A DNA stretch of 64,000 nt from Kaiparowitsia implicata GSE-PSE-MK54-09C (GTDB taxonomy: Bacteria > Cyanobacteriota > Cyanobacteriia > Elainellales > Elainellaceae). The number at the start of each line of letters is the position of its first letter. Within the stretch, counting starts at the first letter, position 1. This document shows positions 34,905 to 42,761 of this stretch, in pieces. Location of the stretch: assembly GCA_019359435.1 (NCBI GenBank), contig JAHHHI010000093.1:1-64000 (forward strand), in the 5' to 3' direction. Made by a program: the position numbers and the translations under genes. Under the pieces are notes generated by a model. It did no database searches, was not told the origin of the DNA, and worked only from the letters and a program-made list of their open reading frames with translations.

Positions 34905-35876
34905 CTAATGCCCCCGGCTCAGCACATACTCCGTCAAGGTATGCAGCGCCTGACGCGATGCTGATGGTGCCAGATCCGACAAATGCTCAGCGGCCAGTTG
35001 CGCATGGTGCTTTGCCAAATCCCACGAGCGCTGAATGCCCTTGCTCGAAAGAACCAAATCAATCGCCTGCTCCAAGTCGGTCTCTTGCGCAAACTCACGC
35101 TCAATTAAGACGTTCAAATAGGGCTTTTCTTCTAGCGCATACAGCACGGGCGCGGTTAGGTTGCCGCTTTGCAAATCAGACCCGGCAGGCTTACCCAGCG
35201 CGTCCATCGAGCTAGTAAAGTCCAGCAGATCATCCACGATTTGAAAAGCCAGCCCAAAGTGGCGACCATAGTTATATAGGTTCATCGCCACCGGCTCTGA
35301 CACGCCGCTGAGCACCCCTGCAGCTTTGCTGCTGTTCGCAATCAGCGAGGCTGTTTTGTAATAGCTCTTTTCAAGATAGGCCTCAATTGACAGCTCAGAT
35401 TCAAAGCGGTTCAGCCCTTGTTGAATCTCGCCTTCTGCCAAGTCCATAATCACCTGAGACAGCAGCTTGACGACCTCTAGGTTGTCTAGATTCGCCAGAT
35501 ACCAAGACGACTGGGCAAACAGAAAATCTCCCGCCAGCACCGCCACTCGATTGCCAAAGCTGGCATGCACGGTGGGCACACCGCGCCGCACATCAGCCTC
35601 GTCCACCACGTCATCATGCACGAGGCTAGCCGTGTGAATCATTTCGGTAATTTCTGCTAGGCGTCGATGGGTAGGCTTTAGGCCTGAATCTGCCATGGTG
35701 GCCTTTGAGATGAGCAGCACAATCGCAGGTCTCACGCGCTTGCCCCCGGCCCCAAACAAATGTTCGGCTGCAGCATAAAGGATGGGGTGTCGGGCGCCGA
35801 CGAGCTGTTTCAGATTGTCGGTCATCTGAGACAGGTCGGACTCCACCGGGGCGAAGAGAGACGTGACTGAAGTCAT
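34905..35876 (-). CDS. sds: Solanesyl (all-trans-polyprenyl) diphosphate synthase
   Basis: A 323-aa trans-prenyltransferase that extends allylic diphosphates with isopentenyl diphosphate to make the C45 side chain of plastoquinone. Both Asp-rich motifs are present: LVHDDVVDEADVRRG (about 85-99) and FQIVDDLLDFTSS (about 213-225), with GGKRVRPAIVLL near residue 50. The length and the opening MTSVTSLFAPVESDLSQMT fit cyanobacterial Sds. Chain length is set by residues upstream of the first motif and is inferred from family. Together with cruP it suggests a small isoprenoid cluster. Confidence 0.93.
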   Translation of the reverse strand: MTSVTSLFAPVESDLSQMTDNLKQLVGARHPILYAAAEHLFGAGGKRVRPAIVLLISKATMADSGLKPTHRRLAEITEMIHTASLVHDDVVDEADVRRGVPTVHASFGNRVAVLAGDFLFAQSSWYLANLDNLEVVKLLSQVIMDLAEGEIQQGLNRFESELSIEAYLEKSYYKTASLIANSSKAAGVLSGVSEPVAMNLYNYGRHFGLAFQIVDDLLDFTSSMDALGKPAGSDLQSGNLTAPVLYALEEKPYLNVLIEREFAQETDLEQAIDLVLSSKGIQRSWDLAKHHAQLAAEHLSDLAPSASRQALHTLTEYVLSRGH

Positions 35877-36404
35877 GGACGGGCAGCTCAGCTCTTATAA
35901 GATTACGAAACTTTACAGATTTGACTTTATTCTAAGCTAACCACCTGACCTGTGGCGCAGATTAGACTGGGGCTTGCTCTCGTTTTTTTGTGTTGGGGTG
36001 TTCTTGTAAGCATTGATACAGCTAGAGTTTAGCGCTTCTTAAAGTTATTGAGACTTTTTTAAAAAGACTACCCAGAACCCTGGGACTGTATGTTAGATTT
36101 AATATCAAGATATTTCAAAAACTAATAGCCCATTGTGGGCTGTGGGCATTTTAGGCATCCAGTGGCTCGGTAAGTGACGCAGGATCTGGGTAGCATTTCA
36201 TTGCTTTTGCAAGTGAAAAGGCACCAGTATTTTTGTTGTTTTGAGTCCACTCAATATTGGTCATTGGTTTGGCTTACTAAATCAGTAGGTCTGCTCGCTT
36301 TGCTCATGAGCCGTTTGCGCGTAATGGGCAGGGCTAGTTTTTATACCTATCTTGAAAAGTCTTGTGACTTAGCGTTTTCATTATTTACTGAGGGGAGGTG
36401 TCCT
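35877..36404. other. A/T-rich divergent region sds / small membrane protein
   Basis: No gene is supported in about 530 bp. A GTG-started open frame from 36174 runs into the 36405 gene, but its first 77 codons look non-coding. Promoters for both flanking genes are expected; none is assigned with confidence. Confidence 0.45.
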
Positions 36405-36506
36405 ATGCAAGTCTGGGGTGTGCCAGTCATTATTCCAATTCTGGCGAGCTTCTATCTAATGACCGTATATGTATTGCTTATATTAGTGGAGCGATCGCGC
36501 GCATAG
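36405..36506 (+). CDS. Small single-pass membrane protein (33 aa), unknown
   Basis: A 33-residue peptide, MQVWGVPVIIPILASFYLMT then VYVLLILVERSRA: one hydrophobic helix of about 22 residues and a short basic tail, giving an N-out/C-in orientation by charge. AGGGGAGG at 36391-36398 lies 6 nt before the ATG, which is among the best ribosome-binding sites in the window and the main reason to believe it. Size and layout resemble subunits of photosynthetic or NDH complexes, but it does not match PsbM, PsbX, PetL, PetM or PsaM as I know them. It stands alone ahead of the coiled-coil gene at 36989. Confidence 0.55.
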   Translation: MQVWGVPVIIPILASFYLMTVYVLLILVERSRA

Positions 36507-36988
36507 TCCTGCGTAAATTGAGAGAACGGCGTGGTTTGTCAACCGTACGTCATTCTGCAACTTTGCACTTGATTTATCGATTCATTCATTAGATGTAAGG
36601 GTCGCTAGTGATTGCATGCATGCAGGTGTTTGGAGTGTGTGGGTTTGAACCAGAAGTTTAGGTCACAGAGATTCCGAGTTAAGAGGGGTAGTGCAGCAAC
36701 GGCTAGCGCTGCCCCTCTTTAGTTTGAAGCGGTGTTAGTTTGAAGCGGTGTTTGTCTGGCAGAGGAAACTTCCCGCTGAAACGGAACCCCCAAACGCACT
36801 TCTATAAATGCTGGGGAGTTCTGGAATCGTTGAGGATTGACGTTGGTGGCTGTCTGCCTGCGGCTCGCCCCTCACCCCCAACCCCGATACCTGCTGCCAA
36901 TATTGGGAATACTAGGCTCAAACCCTCTTGGTATTGCCCCATGCGACGCCTACCCAATCAGGGGCAGATTCGCCCCAAAGTTAGCACG
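36507..36988. other. Intergenic region before the coiled-coil gene
   Basis: No supported gene. An open frame extends upstream from 36989 to 36740, but its codons encode Pro/Cys-rich text without family character. A short duplication, agtttgaagcggtgtt, occurs at about 36721 and 36737. Confidence 0.4.
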
Positions 36989-37261
36989 ATGCCCCGCAAA
37001 AAAACTGAGGCGGCGGCATTTTTGGATATTTATAAGCTGGTGGTCGAGAAAAAGCGGCTTGAAGAAGAACTCGGCGGCATGGATCAGCGACGGCAGTTGA
37101 TTTGCGATCGCCTGGCGGTATTAGAAAACCAGATTGCGACGCTAGAGCAGTCGGTAGAGCAACTGCGGGCAGGAGAGGGCGATCGCCCGTCACTTCCCGA
37201 CCGCCCAACTAGCGCAGAACCCCGCCGCACCACTTACGAAACCTTCACCCTGGACTACTAG
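36989..37261 (+). CDS. Small coiled-coil protein, possible gas-vesicle accessory protein
   Basis: A 90-aa protein: basic start MPRKKTEAAAFLDIYKLVVE, a coiled-coil of about 45 residues (KKRLEEELGGMDQRRQLICD, LENQIATLEQSVEQL), a short Pro-rich linker, and a C-terminal RRTTYETFTLDY. Small coiled-coil proteins with an aromatic, DY-ending tail occur as GvpV-like accessory proteins in cyanobacterial gas-vesicle clusters, and gvpG and gvpF/L lie 1-2 kb away, so that role is suggested. I cannot confirm it without a search. The ATG at 36989 has no strong ribosome-binding site; the in-frame ATG at 36941 is an alternative. Confidence 0.55.
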   Translation: MPRKKTEAAAFLDIYKLVVEKKRLEEELGGMDQRRQLICDRLAVLENQIATLEQSVEQLRAGEGDRPSLPDRPTSAEPRRTTYETFTLDY

Positions 37262-37432
37262 CTGTCGGTTCTCAGCATCATGGCAGTGGCACGCATAGAG
37301 CCACTGCTATTCTCAGAGACCTTTGTATGAATATGGCGCTCGAAGCGTTGACTATATTTTGGATGTTGTTGAACTCTTGCAGCGGGAGCTTTCTACAACA
37401 CTGATTGCCCTAACCCACTCGGCAGTTGCACT

Positions 37433-37888
37433 ATGTATGCGCTCTTAGTCCTCACATTCTGTGGCATTGCAGTGGCGTTGACCTGGCTGCTGTATCAAGA
37501 AATTCAGCATCAGCACCATCCTCAGCGTGCTCAAGTTGGGTCTAAGCGGGCACCGGTGCCGGTGTCGTTTCTCAATCAGCCCCACCCGTCGGCAGCGCGG
37601 CGTTCATCGCCTCCTCCTGCAGGTTCCCCATCCGCTAAACCTACGCCGTCGGTTCCCTCAACGCTTCCAGCAGAATTTAGGGCAAAGGCCGCTGCGCCCC
37701 CTGCAAAACCAGTCCGGCCTGCCCGTCAGCCCAGCCGCTCCTATCCCAAACTAGTGCGATTGCTGAATGGCGATCGCACTGCGGCTGATCGATTGGTGCA
37801 GGCTATGCTGCTCAAACATCCCGACCGTTCAGAAGACTGGTGCTACGAAAAAGTGGTGTTTGACCTAGAGCGCGATCGCGGGCGTTAG
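37433..37888 (+). CDS. Membrane-anchored hypothetical protein with Pro/Ala-rich linker
   Basis: A 151-aa protein with one N-terminal hydrophobic helix (YALLVLTFCGIAVALTWLLY), a Pro/Ser/Ala-rich linker of about 65 residues and a compact C-terminal domain, YPKLVRLLNGDRTAADRLVQ then AMLLKHPDRSEDWCYEKVVF. That C-terminal motif recurs in cyanobacterial hypothetical proteins; its function is unknown. The hairpin at 37917-37963 follows 28 bp after the stop and probably terminates it. Confidence 0.65.
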   Translation: MYALLVLTFCGIAVALTWLLYQEIQHQHHPQRAQVGSKRAPVPVSFLNQPHPSAARRSSPPPAGSPSAKPTPSVPSTLPAEFRAKAAAPPAKPVRPARQPSRSYPKLVRLLNGDRTAADRLVQAMLLKHPDRSEDWCYEKVVFDLERDRGR

Positions 37889-37916
37889 TGTTTTCCCGTC
37901 AGTTGGGAAGAAGCGC

Positions 37917-37963
37917 AAACCATTGATGCGCCGTACACATCCTGTACGGCGCATCAATGGTTT
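37917..37963. terminator. Strong hairpin, possibly from a fifth repeat-family copy
   Basis: Perfect 21-bp arms (AAACCATTGATGCGCCGTACA and complement) with a 5-nt loop, followed by TTTTGGGG. The flanks, cgtcagttgggaagaagc on the left and ttttggggca on the right, recall the 124-bp element, so it may be half of a diverged copy serving as a terminator. Confidence 0.6.
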
Positions 37964-38200
37964 TGGGGCAGCGCAGATGCTTTTCGCCTCTATGGATTGA
38001 CGATAGATTGACGATAGATTGATGAATGTGAAACCAGGAGTATGGGACTCGGTATGCCAGTTCTCTAAGCTTCAGCGACTCATTTATCCTGGCTGTAGGC
38101 AATTCGCATAGCCAGCGTCGCCTGAGCAGCGTTTAAGGAGACCTTTGTAGGGCTCTCGCAGGAAACCCGAAAGGATGACTGGGTCTCTTCTTGGGTGCTC

Positions 38201-38452
38201 TTAGGCGACCAGGCTTGTCTCATCTTCCATGTCCATATCCTGAATGGCTAGCAGCAGTTCTTCTTCCTTCGCCTCAAATTCCTCTTCGGGGACATCGCCC
38301 ATGTCAAAGGCCAGTTGTAAAGCTAAAAGCTGCTTTTTCAGATTTTCTCTTTCGTCTAGGTGGGGTTCTGCCTGATCTAGAATCTTTTCGGCAATCCACG
38401 AGAGGCCATTGACGGGAGCCATCACCGGAGCCAAGAGGAGATCAAAAAACAT
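38201..38452 (-). CDS. gvpG: Gas vesicle protein GvpG
   Basis: An 83-aa protein with the GvpG opening MFFDLLLAPVMAPVNGLSWI, then AEKILDQAEPHLDE and an acidic helix ending in DVPEEEFEAKEEELL. GvpG is an accessory protein needed for assembly of gas vesicles, acting with GvpF/L. ATG 38452 is the family start; the frame extends to 38488 but that adds unrelated residues. It lies 216 bp downstream of gvpF/L on the same strand. The shell gene gvpA is not in the window. Confidence 0.88.
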   Translation of the reverse strand: MFFDLLLAPVMAPVNGLSWIAEKILDQAEPHLDERENLKKQLLALQLAFDMGDVPEEEFEAKEEELLLAIQDMDMEDETSLVA

Positions 38453-38668
38453 GAGGAGATACCTTGGGTAACGCGTGGATAGGGGCAAAGTGTGCGAGGG
38501 GTTGTGATTCTAACTCCGAATTCAACGTCCCCAATTCAAAGCAGGTAGGAAGGCCGATCTTTAGCGGCGATCGCCCTGACGAATTAGGAGTGAAGCAGGA
38601 GTGAGTATAATTGCGGCGGGCAGAAAACCAACTCCAGTGACCTCAAGCTGGGCGATTGCGCTATCAGG

Positions 38669-39451
38669 CTACTGCAGTTGGGCAAAGTTGAAGGGTGCCG
38701 TGAAATTGTTGTAGCGAATTTTGAGGCGGCTCTCAAACTGGGCATCGAGTGCTTCTACATGTTGCCCAAATGCAGCTTCGTCATTCCAGGGAATCAGGTA
38801 GGCAGTGTTGAAGATCATCTCAGGGGACATCGGGGCGTTTTCAACCACCTCGGTCGCTAAAGGGTTAAGAGTAGTACGGAAGGCGTTGAGGATATGCTGC
38901 TGGCGATCGCCCATGGCTTGTTCTACCGACTGCCCAATCTTGACGATTTCGTCCATGCTGAGGGTTTTGCCTTCAAGGCGATCGCGCTCTGCTCGCAGGT
39001 CGGTATTCTCTTGCATCAGTTGTTGCAGTTCTTGGGGCTGATCCCAAAACAGCTTAACGCTCACCTCGCGGTGCCCCTCCAGCTTAGAAAATAGGGTTTT
39101 CAGCGCATCACCCTGGGGCTGAGTCAGTTGCGATCGCACCAACTGCCAGTCTTCAATCACTAACCCAAATTGCAGCGGCAGCAACGTCCGACAACCTTGC
39201 TCCATTGCGCTTTCTAGCACCCGCTCATGACGCATCAGATTCCGTCGACTGGCAAGATACACTTTCTTTTTCTTCGGCTTACCGTCAGGTGTCTTCTCCT
39301 CATCTGCCTTGAGCGATGCCGCTTCAGAATAGAGGAAGATGAACCCATCTAAATCTTGCGCTTGAACAGGCTGATCATCCAACCCGGCTAGATCAATCTG
39401 TTGCGGCCCAGGTTTGGGGAAAATGCCGTAAAGGTACAGTGGATTTGTCAT
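38669..39451 (-). CDS. gvpF: Gas vesicle protein GvpF/GvpL
   Basis: A 260-aa GvpL/GvpF family protein. It opens LYLYGIFPKPGPQQIDLAGL, contains the family run RTLLPLQFGLVIED and a central coiled-coil (LQQLMQENTDLRAERDRLEG), and ends FESRLKIRYNNFTAPFNFA, typical of the C-terminal domain. GvpF binds GvpA during vesicle growth. Cyanobacteria often have one protein for F and L, so the letter is arbitrary. A Lys-rich insert (GKPKKKKVYLASRRN) is unusual in charge. It lies with gvpG but apart from the structural genes. Confidence 0.9.
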   Translation of the reverse strand: MTNPLYLYGIFPKPGPQQIDLAGLDDQPVQAQDLDGFIFLYSEAASLKADEEKTPDGKPKKKKVYLASRRNLMRHERVLESAMEQGCRTLLPLQFGLVIEDWQLVRSQLTQPQGDALKTLFSKLEGHREVSVKLFWDQPQELQQLMQENTDLRAERDRLEGKTLSMDEIVKIGQSVEQAMGDRQQHILNAFRTTLNPLATEVVENAPMSPEMIFNTAYLIPWNDEAAFGQHVEALDAQFESRLKIRYNNFTAPFNFAQLQ

Positions 39452-39787
39452 ACGGGGGCAATGGGGGAAAACGAATCTACCGCCCTAGCATGCCCATGCC
39501 AAGAAATAGACTCACGATAATAGAGTGAGAATCACACAACCTGTTACACACCTCACCCCCGTGAACTAGCCAAATGAGATAGCGTAGTCAGTTGGGGCAA
39601 GCACTGTGGCCTTTGGCTTAAGCCTGTCTGCAACGGTTGTCGCACCCATTGGGTTAATCAGGACGACTAGTGTGGTGAACCCAGGAAGGCTCACGACACT
39701 CGCACAACCCATCCGCGCTTCTAGCGCAATAGCTCTAGGACTAATGCTCCCAATCTCATCCTCATCATTCTCAATTAATCAGCGTGT
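39452..39787. other. Divergent region gvpF / amine oxidase
   Basis: No gene is supported. Frames are open on both strands at about 39606-39791, but neither has a ribosome-binding site or recognisable product. Promoters of both flanking genes should lie here. Confidence 0.4.
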
Positions 39788-41725
39788 ATGACCACCACTC
39801 AAGATTTTGTCTCGTCTGCTACTGGGGCTATGCTGCATCCGTTAGAGCCGTTAACTGTGGCTGAAGTTGAACAGGCCGTGGCGATCGCCCGCCAGGGAAA
39901 AAGCCTGAGCAGCAGCGTTCGCACTCCGTGCGTCACCCTAAAAGAACCCGCCAAAGCGGCGATTCTCTCATACCAGCCCGGGGATGAAATCGAGCGCGAA
40001 GCCTTTTTGATCCTGCTCGACAATGCCACCAACCATACCTATGAAGCCGTGGTCTCCCTCACCCAAGGCAAGGTCACAGCGTGGACCCATCGCCCTGGTA
40101 TTCAGCCCAACATCATGGCTGATGAACTGTCAGAAGCAGAGGAGGCCGTAAAGCGCCACCCAGACTTTTTAGCCGCGTTAGAAAAACGTAGCATCACCGA
40201 TTTGGATTTGGTCGTAGTTGACCCTTGGGCACCGGGCCACTTTGGCTTTGAGGATGAAGTAGGCGTGCGGCTGTCTCGCGCCATCTGCTACCTGAGAGCC
40301 ACCCCCCAGGGCAACTTCTATTCCCGCCCGATTGATGGTCTGATTCCCGTCATCAACCTCAACACGATGGAGGTGATACGCATCGAAGATTGGGGCGTGG
40401 TGCCCGTGCCCCCTGACCCCGGTGAATATGAAGCGCAGTTCTTTCCCGATATGCGAACTGACATCAAACCGCTGCACATTACGCAGCCCGAGGGGCCGAG
40501 TTTCACGGTAGATGGGCACCACATTCGCTGGCAAAAGTGGGATCTGCGGATTGGCTTTAACCCCCGTGAGGGACTGGTGCTGTATCAGGTGGGGTATCAC
40601 GATCAGGGACGGCTGCGCCCTATTCTCTATCGCGCGTCGATGGCAGAGATGGTAGTGCCCTATGGCGACCCCCGAGTGCAGCACTATCGCAAAAATGCCT
40701 TCGACATTGGCGAACATGGCATCGGCATGCTGGCCAATTCTCTGACGCTGGGCTGCGACTGCCTGGGCGAGATCTTCTACTTTGATGCCGTACTGACAGA
40801 CAGCCGGGGAAATGTCTCCATTACTGAAAACGCAGTGTGTCTGCATGAAGAAGACGTTGGGATGTTGTGGAAGCACACGGACTGGCGGCGAGACAGTGTG
40901 GAGGTGCGGCGATCGCGCCGATTAGCCCTCTCCTTTGTGGCCACAGTAGACAACTATGAATACGGCTTTTTCTGGTACTTCTACCAAGACGGCACAATTC
41001 AGTATGAAGTTAAGCTGACGGGCATTCTGCTGTGTGGTGCGATGGCCGGACAACCAACGTATGGGGTAGAAGTTGCCCCCGGCCTCAACGCGCTTAACCA
41101 TCAGCACATCTTTTGCATGCGGCTAGATTTTGATGTGGATAGCTGCGACAACACGGTTTGCGAAGTCCACACCGAAGCCGAACCCCCTGGGCCTGACAAC
41201 CCCATGATGAATGGATTTTATGCAGTGACCACACCGCTTAAAACCGAGCAAGAAGCCCAGCAGGTCGTCGATCCGCTATCGGGCCGATATTGGAAAGTCA
41301 TCAATCCTTCAGTCACAAATCGGCTGGGTCAACCCGTGGGGTTTAAGCTCATCCCTGGCGAAAACGTGTTGCCGTTTGCCCATCCCGAAGCACCTATCCT
41401 AAAACGGGCAGGCTTTATGAATCAGCACCTATGGGTGACGCCCTATGCCGAAGAGGAGCGCTATCCTGCGGGGCAATATCCGAATCAGCACCCGGGTGGC
41501 GAGGGCTTGCCCCAGTGGACGCAGGCCAATCGGGAGATTGAAAACACTGATGTAGTGGTGTGGTATGTGTTTGGGCATCACCATATTGCCCGACCCGAAG
41601 ATTGGCCGGTGATGCCCACAGCCTATTCTGGGTTCATGCTAAAGCCGCTCGGCTTTTTTGCCGCGAACCCAGCGCTAGATGTGCCGCCTAGCGCCCCGGC
41701 TAACGGGCGCTGCCACTCAGACTAG
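39788..41725 (+). CDS. tynA: Copper amine oxidase (primary-amine oxidase)
   Basis: Oxidises primary amines to aldehydes with release of ammonia and H2O2, using copper and a self-made topaquinone. The 645 aa are full length. The cofactor tyrosine is Y390 in VDNYEYGFFW (consensus N-Y-D/E). Copper ligands are H438 and H440 (HQHIF) and H599 in HIARPEDWPVMP, which fits the second family signature. No signal peptide is seen, so it should be cytosolic. The substrate (tyramine, phenylethylamine or histamine type) cannot be told. The gene stands alone with its own terminator at 41752. Such enzymes are not universal in cyanobacteria. Confidence 0.94.
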   Translation: MTTTQDFVSSATGAMLHPLEPLTVAEVEQAVAIARQGKSLSSSVRTPCVTLKEPAKAAILSYQPGDEIEREAFLILLDNATNHTYEAVVSLTQGKVTAWTHRPGIQPNIMADELSEAEEAVKRHPDFLAALEKRSITDLDLVVVDPWAPGHFGFEDEVGVRLSRAICYLRATPQGNFYSRPIDGLIPVINLNTMEVIRIEDWGVVPVPPDPGEYEAQFFPDMRTDIKPLHITQPEGPSFTVDGHHIRWQKWDLRIGFNPREGLVLYQVGYHDQGRLRPILYRASMAEMVVPYGDPRVQHYRKNAFDIGEHGIGMLANSLTLGCDCLGEIFYFDAVLTDSRGNVSITENAVCLHEEDVGMLWKHTDWRRDSVEVRRSRRLALSFVATVDNYEYGFFWYFYQDGTIQYEVKLTGILLCGAMAGQPTYGVEVAPGLNALNHQHIFCMRLDFDVDSCDNTVCEVHTEAEPPGPDNPMMNGFYAVTTPLKTEQEAQQVVDPLSGRYWKVINPSVTNRLGQPVGFKLIPGENVLPFAHPEAPILKRAGFMNQHLWVTPYAEEERYPAGQYPNQHPGGEGLPQWTQANREIENTDVVVWYVFGHHHIARPEDWPVMPTAYSGFMLKPLGFFAANPALDVPPSAPANGRCHSD

Positions 41726-41751
41726 GGCTGGATTCACCTGAGGCTAACTGG

Positions 41752-41785
41752 AGCCCTATCCTGCGGATTCGACCGGATTAGGGCT
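41752..41785 (+). terminator. Rho-independent terminator of the amine oxidase gene
   Basis: AGCCCTATCC (41752-41761) pairs with GGATTAGGGCT (41775-41785) with one bulge and is followed by GTCTTTTCT. It starts 27 bp after the stop codon. Confidence 0.7.
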
Positions 41786-41845
41786 GTCTTTTCTGCCATA
41801 TACCTGCAGAACGTCCTTCTACAAAAAGGGAGTCCTAGACGGGTC

Positions 41846-41890
41846 ATGATTGTGTGAAGCAGAAGCGCGGCCCTTACTTCACACAATCAT
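41846..41890. repeat. 14-bp inverted repeat
   Basis: Perfect arms ATGATTGTGTGAAG (41846-41859) and CTTCACACAATCAT (41877-41890) with a 17-nt loop. No gene uses it as an obvious terminator, so it may be a transposon-derived hairpin or an operator. Confidence 0.5.
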
Positions 41891-41930
41891 CCCTTCAATA
41901 CCCTCAGACTCTAAGGCCGGGGGGCGGGCA

Positions 41931-41998
41931 GGTGCAAAGAAACAAAGGTCTGACTACCAAAGGTTTCAGCTTTACTCATGGAAGTTGTCTCTTAGGGG
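41931..41998 (+). repeat. Dispersed about 70-bp repeat, copy 1
   Basis: A stretch running from ggtgcaaag to gtctcttagg that can be aligned with 44388-44457, sharing GCAAAGAnACAAA, GGTCnGACTAnCA, CATGGAnnTTGT and TCTTAGG. It lies in a 628-bp region without a supported gene upstream of the receiver gene. Confidence 0.5.
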
Positions 41999-42078
41999 TT
42001 TGGGATACGCTTAAACCCTCGCTAGTTCATGCATGTCGCGCGGTGTGCCAAACCCTTCCTCCTTCGAACTAACGTTGA
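41999..42078. repeat. Strongly diverged copy E of the 124-bp element
   Basis: The left part GTTTGGGATACGCTTAAACC resembles GTTCGGGATAAGCTCAAACC of copy A, and the right part TTCGAACTAACGTT resembles its inverted end. The internal hairpins are eroded. The call rests on the two ends only. Confidence 0.3.
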
Positions 42079-42353
42079 ATCCTATGGTTGACTGGTTTTT
42101 TTAGCAGCAATCATCTCAATGGAAATGTTCAGTTATTTGTGAGTTTTATGTCATCAAATGTCGGCTTGTTACGCAATATTTAGCGTTAATACCGACTGTT
42201 TTTGCCTTTGAATAGAAGACTAAGAAAAACCAAAGTTGAATTGATGGTTACTCTTACGTGCATCGGTCTGGTGCTCTAGGTTTCAGGAGATATAAGGGTT
42301 CTGAGCGGGGAGTAAATCGTCGCTATATTAGCAATACCTTGTCAGGACTTTCT

Positions 42354-42758
42354 ATGTTTACTATGCAATTGGCACAGCGTTACGTCCTGGTATTAGAGCC
42401 TTCATCTGATGATTTGCAGGTGTTGCGATCGCTCTTCAATCGGTTGAGCTACGACATGGTTGAAGCCGCCTCTGCCGATCAAATGATGCAGCGAGCGCAG
42501 CAAGAGCCGCCATGCCTAGTCATTCTGGGCGGGCAACAGCAAAATTGGTCAACTGTACTGGTAGAACGACTGCGGAACCTGTCTGAGGCGCACCGCACGA
42601 CCATCGTCGCACTCACAGATTCTCAGTCGCCTAGCTGGCTCCCGCAAGATGAAAATCCTGGATTGGACGGTTTTCTGGTCAAACCCTTGAGCAGCGATGT
42701 GCTGACATCCCTTGTACAATCGGCTTGGGCACGTCAGACCTGTAATGCAGAAAGCTAG
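42354..42758 (+). CDS. Degenerate response-regulator receiver domain protein
   Basis: A 134-aa stand-alone receiver-fold protein. It has the beta1 strand YVLVLEPSSDD with an acidic pair, LRSLFNRLSYDMVEAASADQ, and the late GFLVKPLS lysine-proline motif. At the phosphorylation position, the end of beta3, the sequence is CLVILGGQQQN, with no aspartate, so normal phosphotransfer is not expected. It may act as a pseudo-receiver by protein binding. ATG 42354 has AGGA 7 nt upstream. It ends 3 bp before the deacetylase gene, so the pair is co-transcribed. Confidence 0.75.
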   Translation: MFTMQLAQRYVLVLEPSSDDLQVLRSLFNRLSYDMVEAASADQMMQRAQQEPPCLVILGGQQQNWSTVLVERLRNLSEAHRTTIVALTDSQSPSWLPQDENPGLDGFLVKPLSSDVLTSLVQSAWARQTCNAES

Positions 42759-42761
42759 CAC

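Noticed and set aside
36174-36404. GTG-started extension of the 33-aa membrane protein
   Set aside because: The strong Shine-Dalgarno at 36391-36398 and the change in composition mark 36405 as the start.
39606-39791. 61-codon plus-strand frame and an open minus-strand frame upstream of the amine oxidase
   Set aside because: No ribosome-binding site on either strand and no recognisable product; both frames are open only by chance or as remains of an older gene.
40178-40876. 232-codon minus-strand frame inside the amine oxidase
   Set aside because: Antisense shadow; the plus-strand reading has all catalytic residues.
41854-42072. 72-codon plus-strand frame after the amine oxidase
   Set aside because: It runs through an inverted repeat and two dispersed repeats; no start signal.
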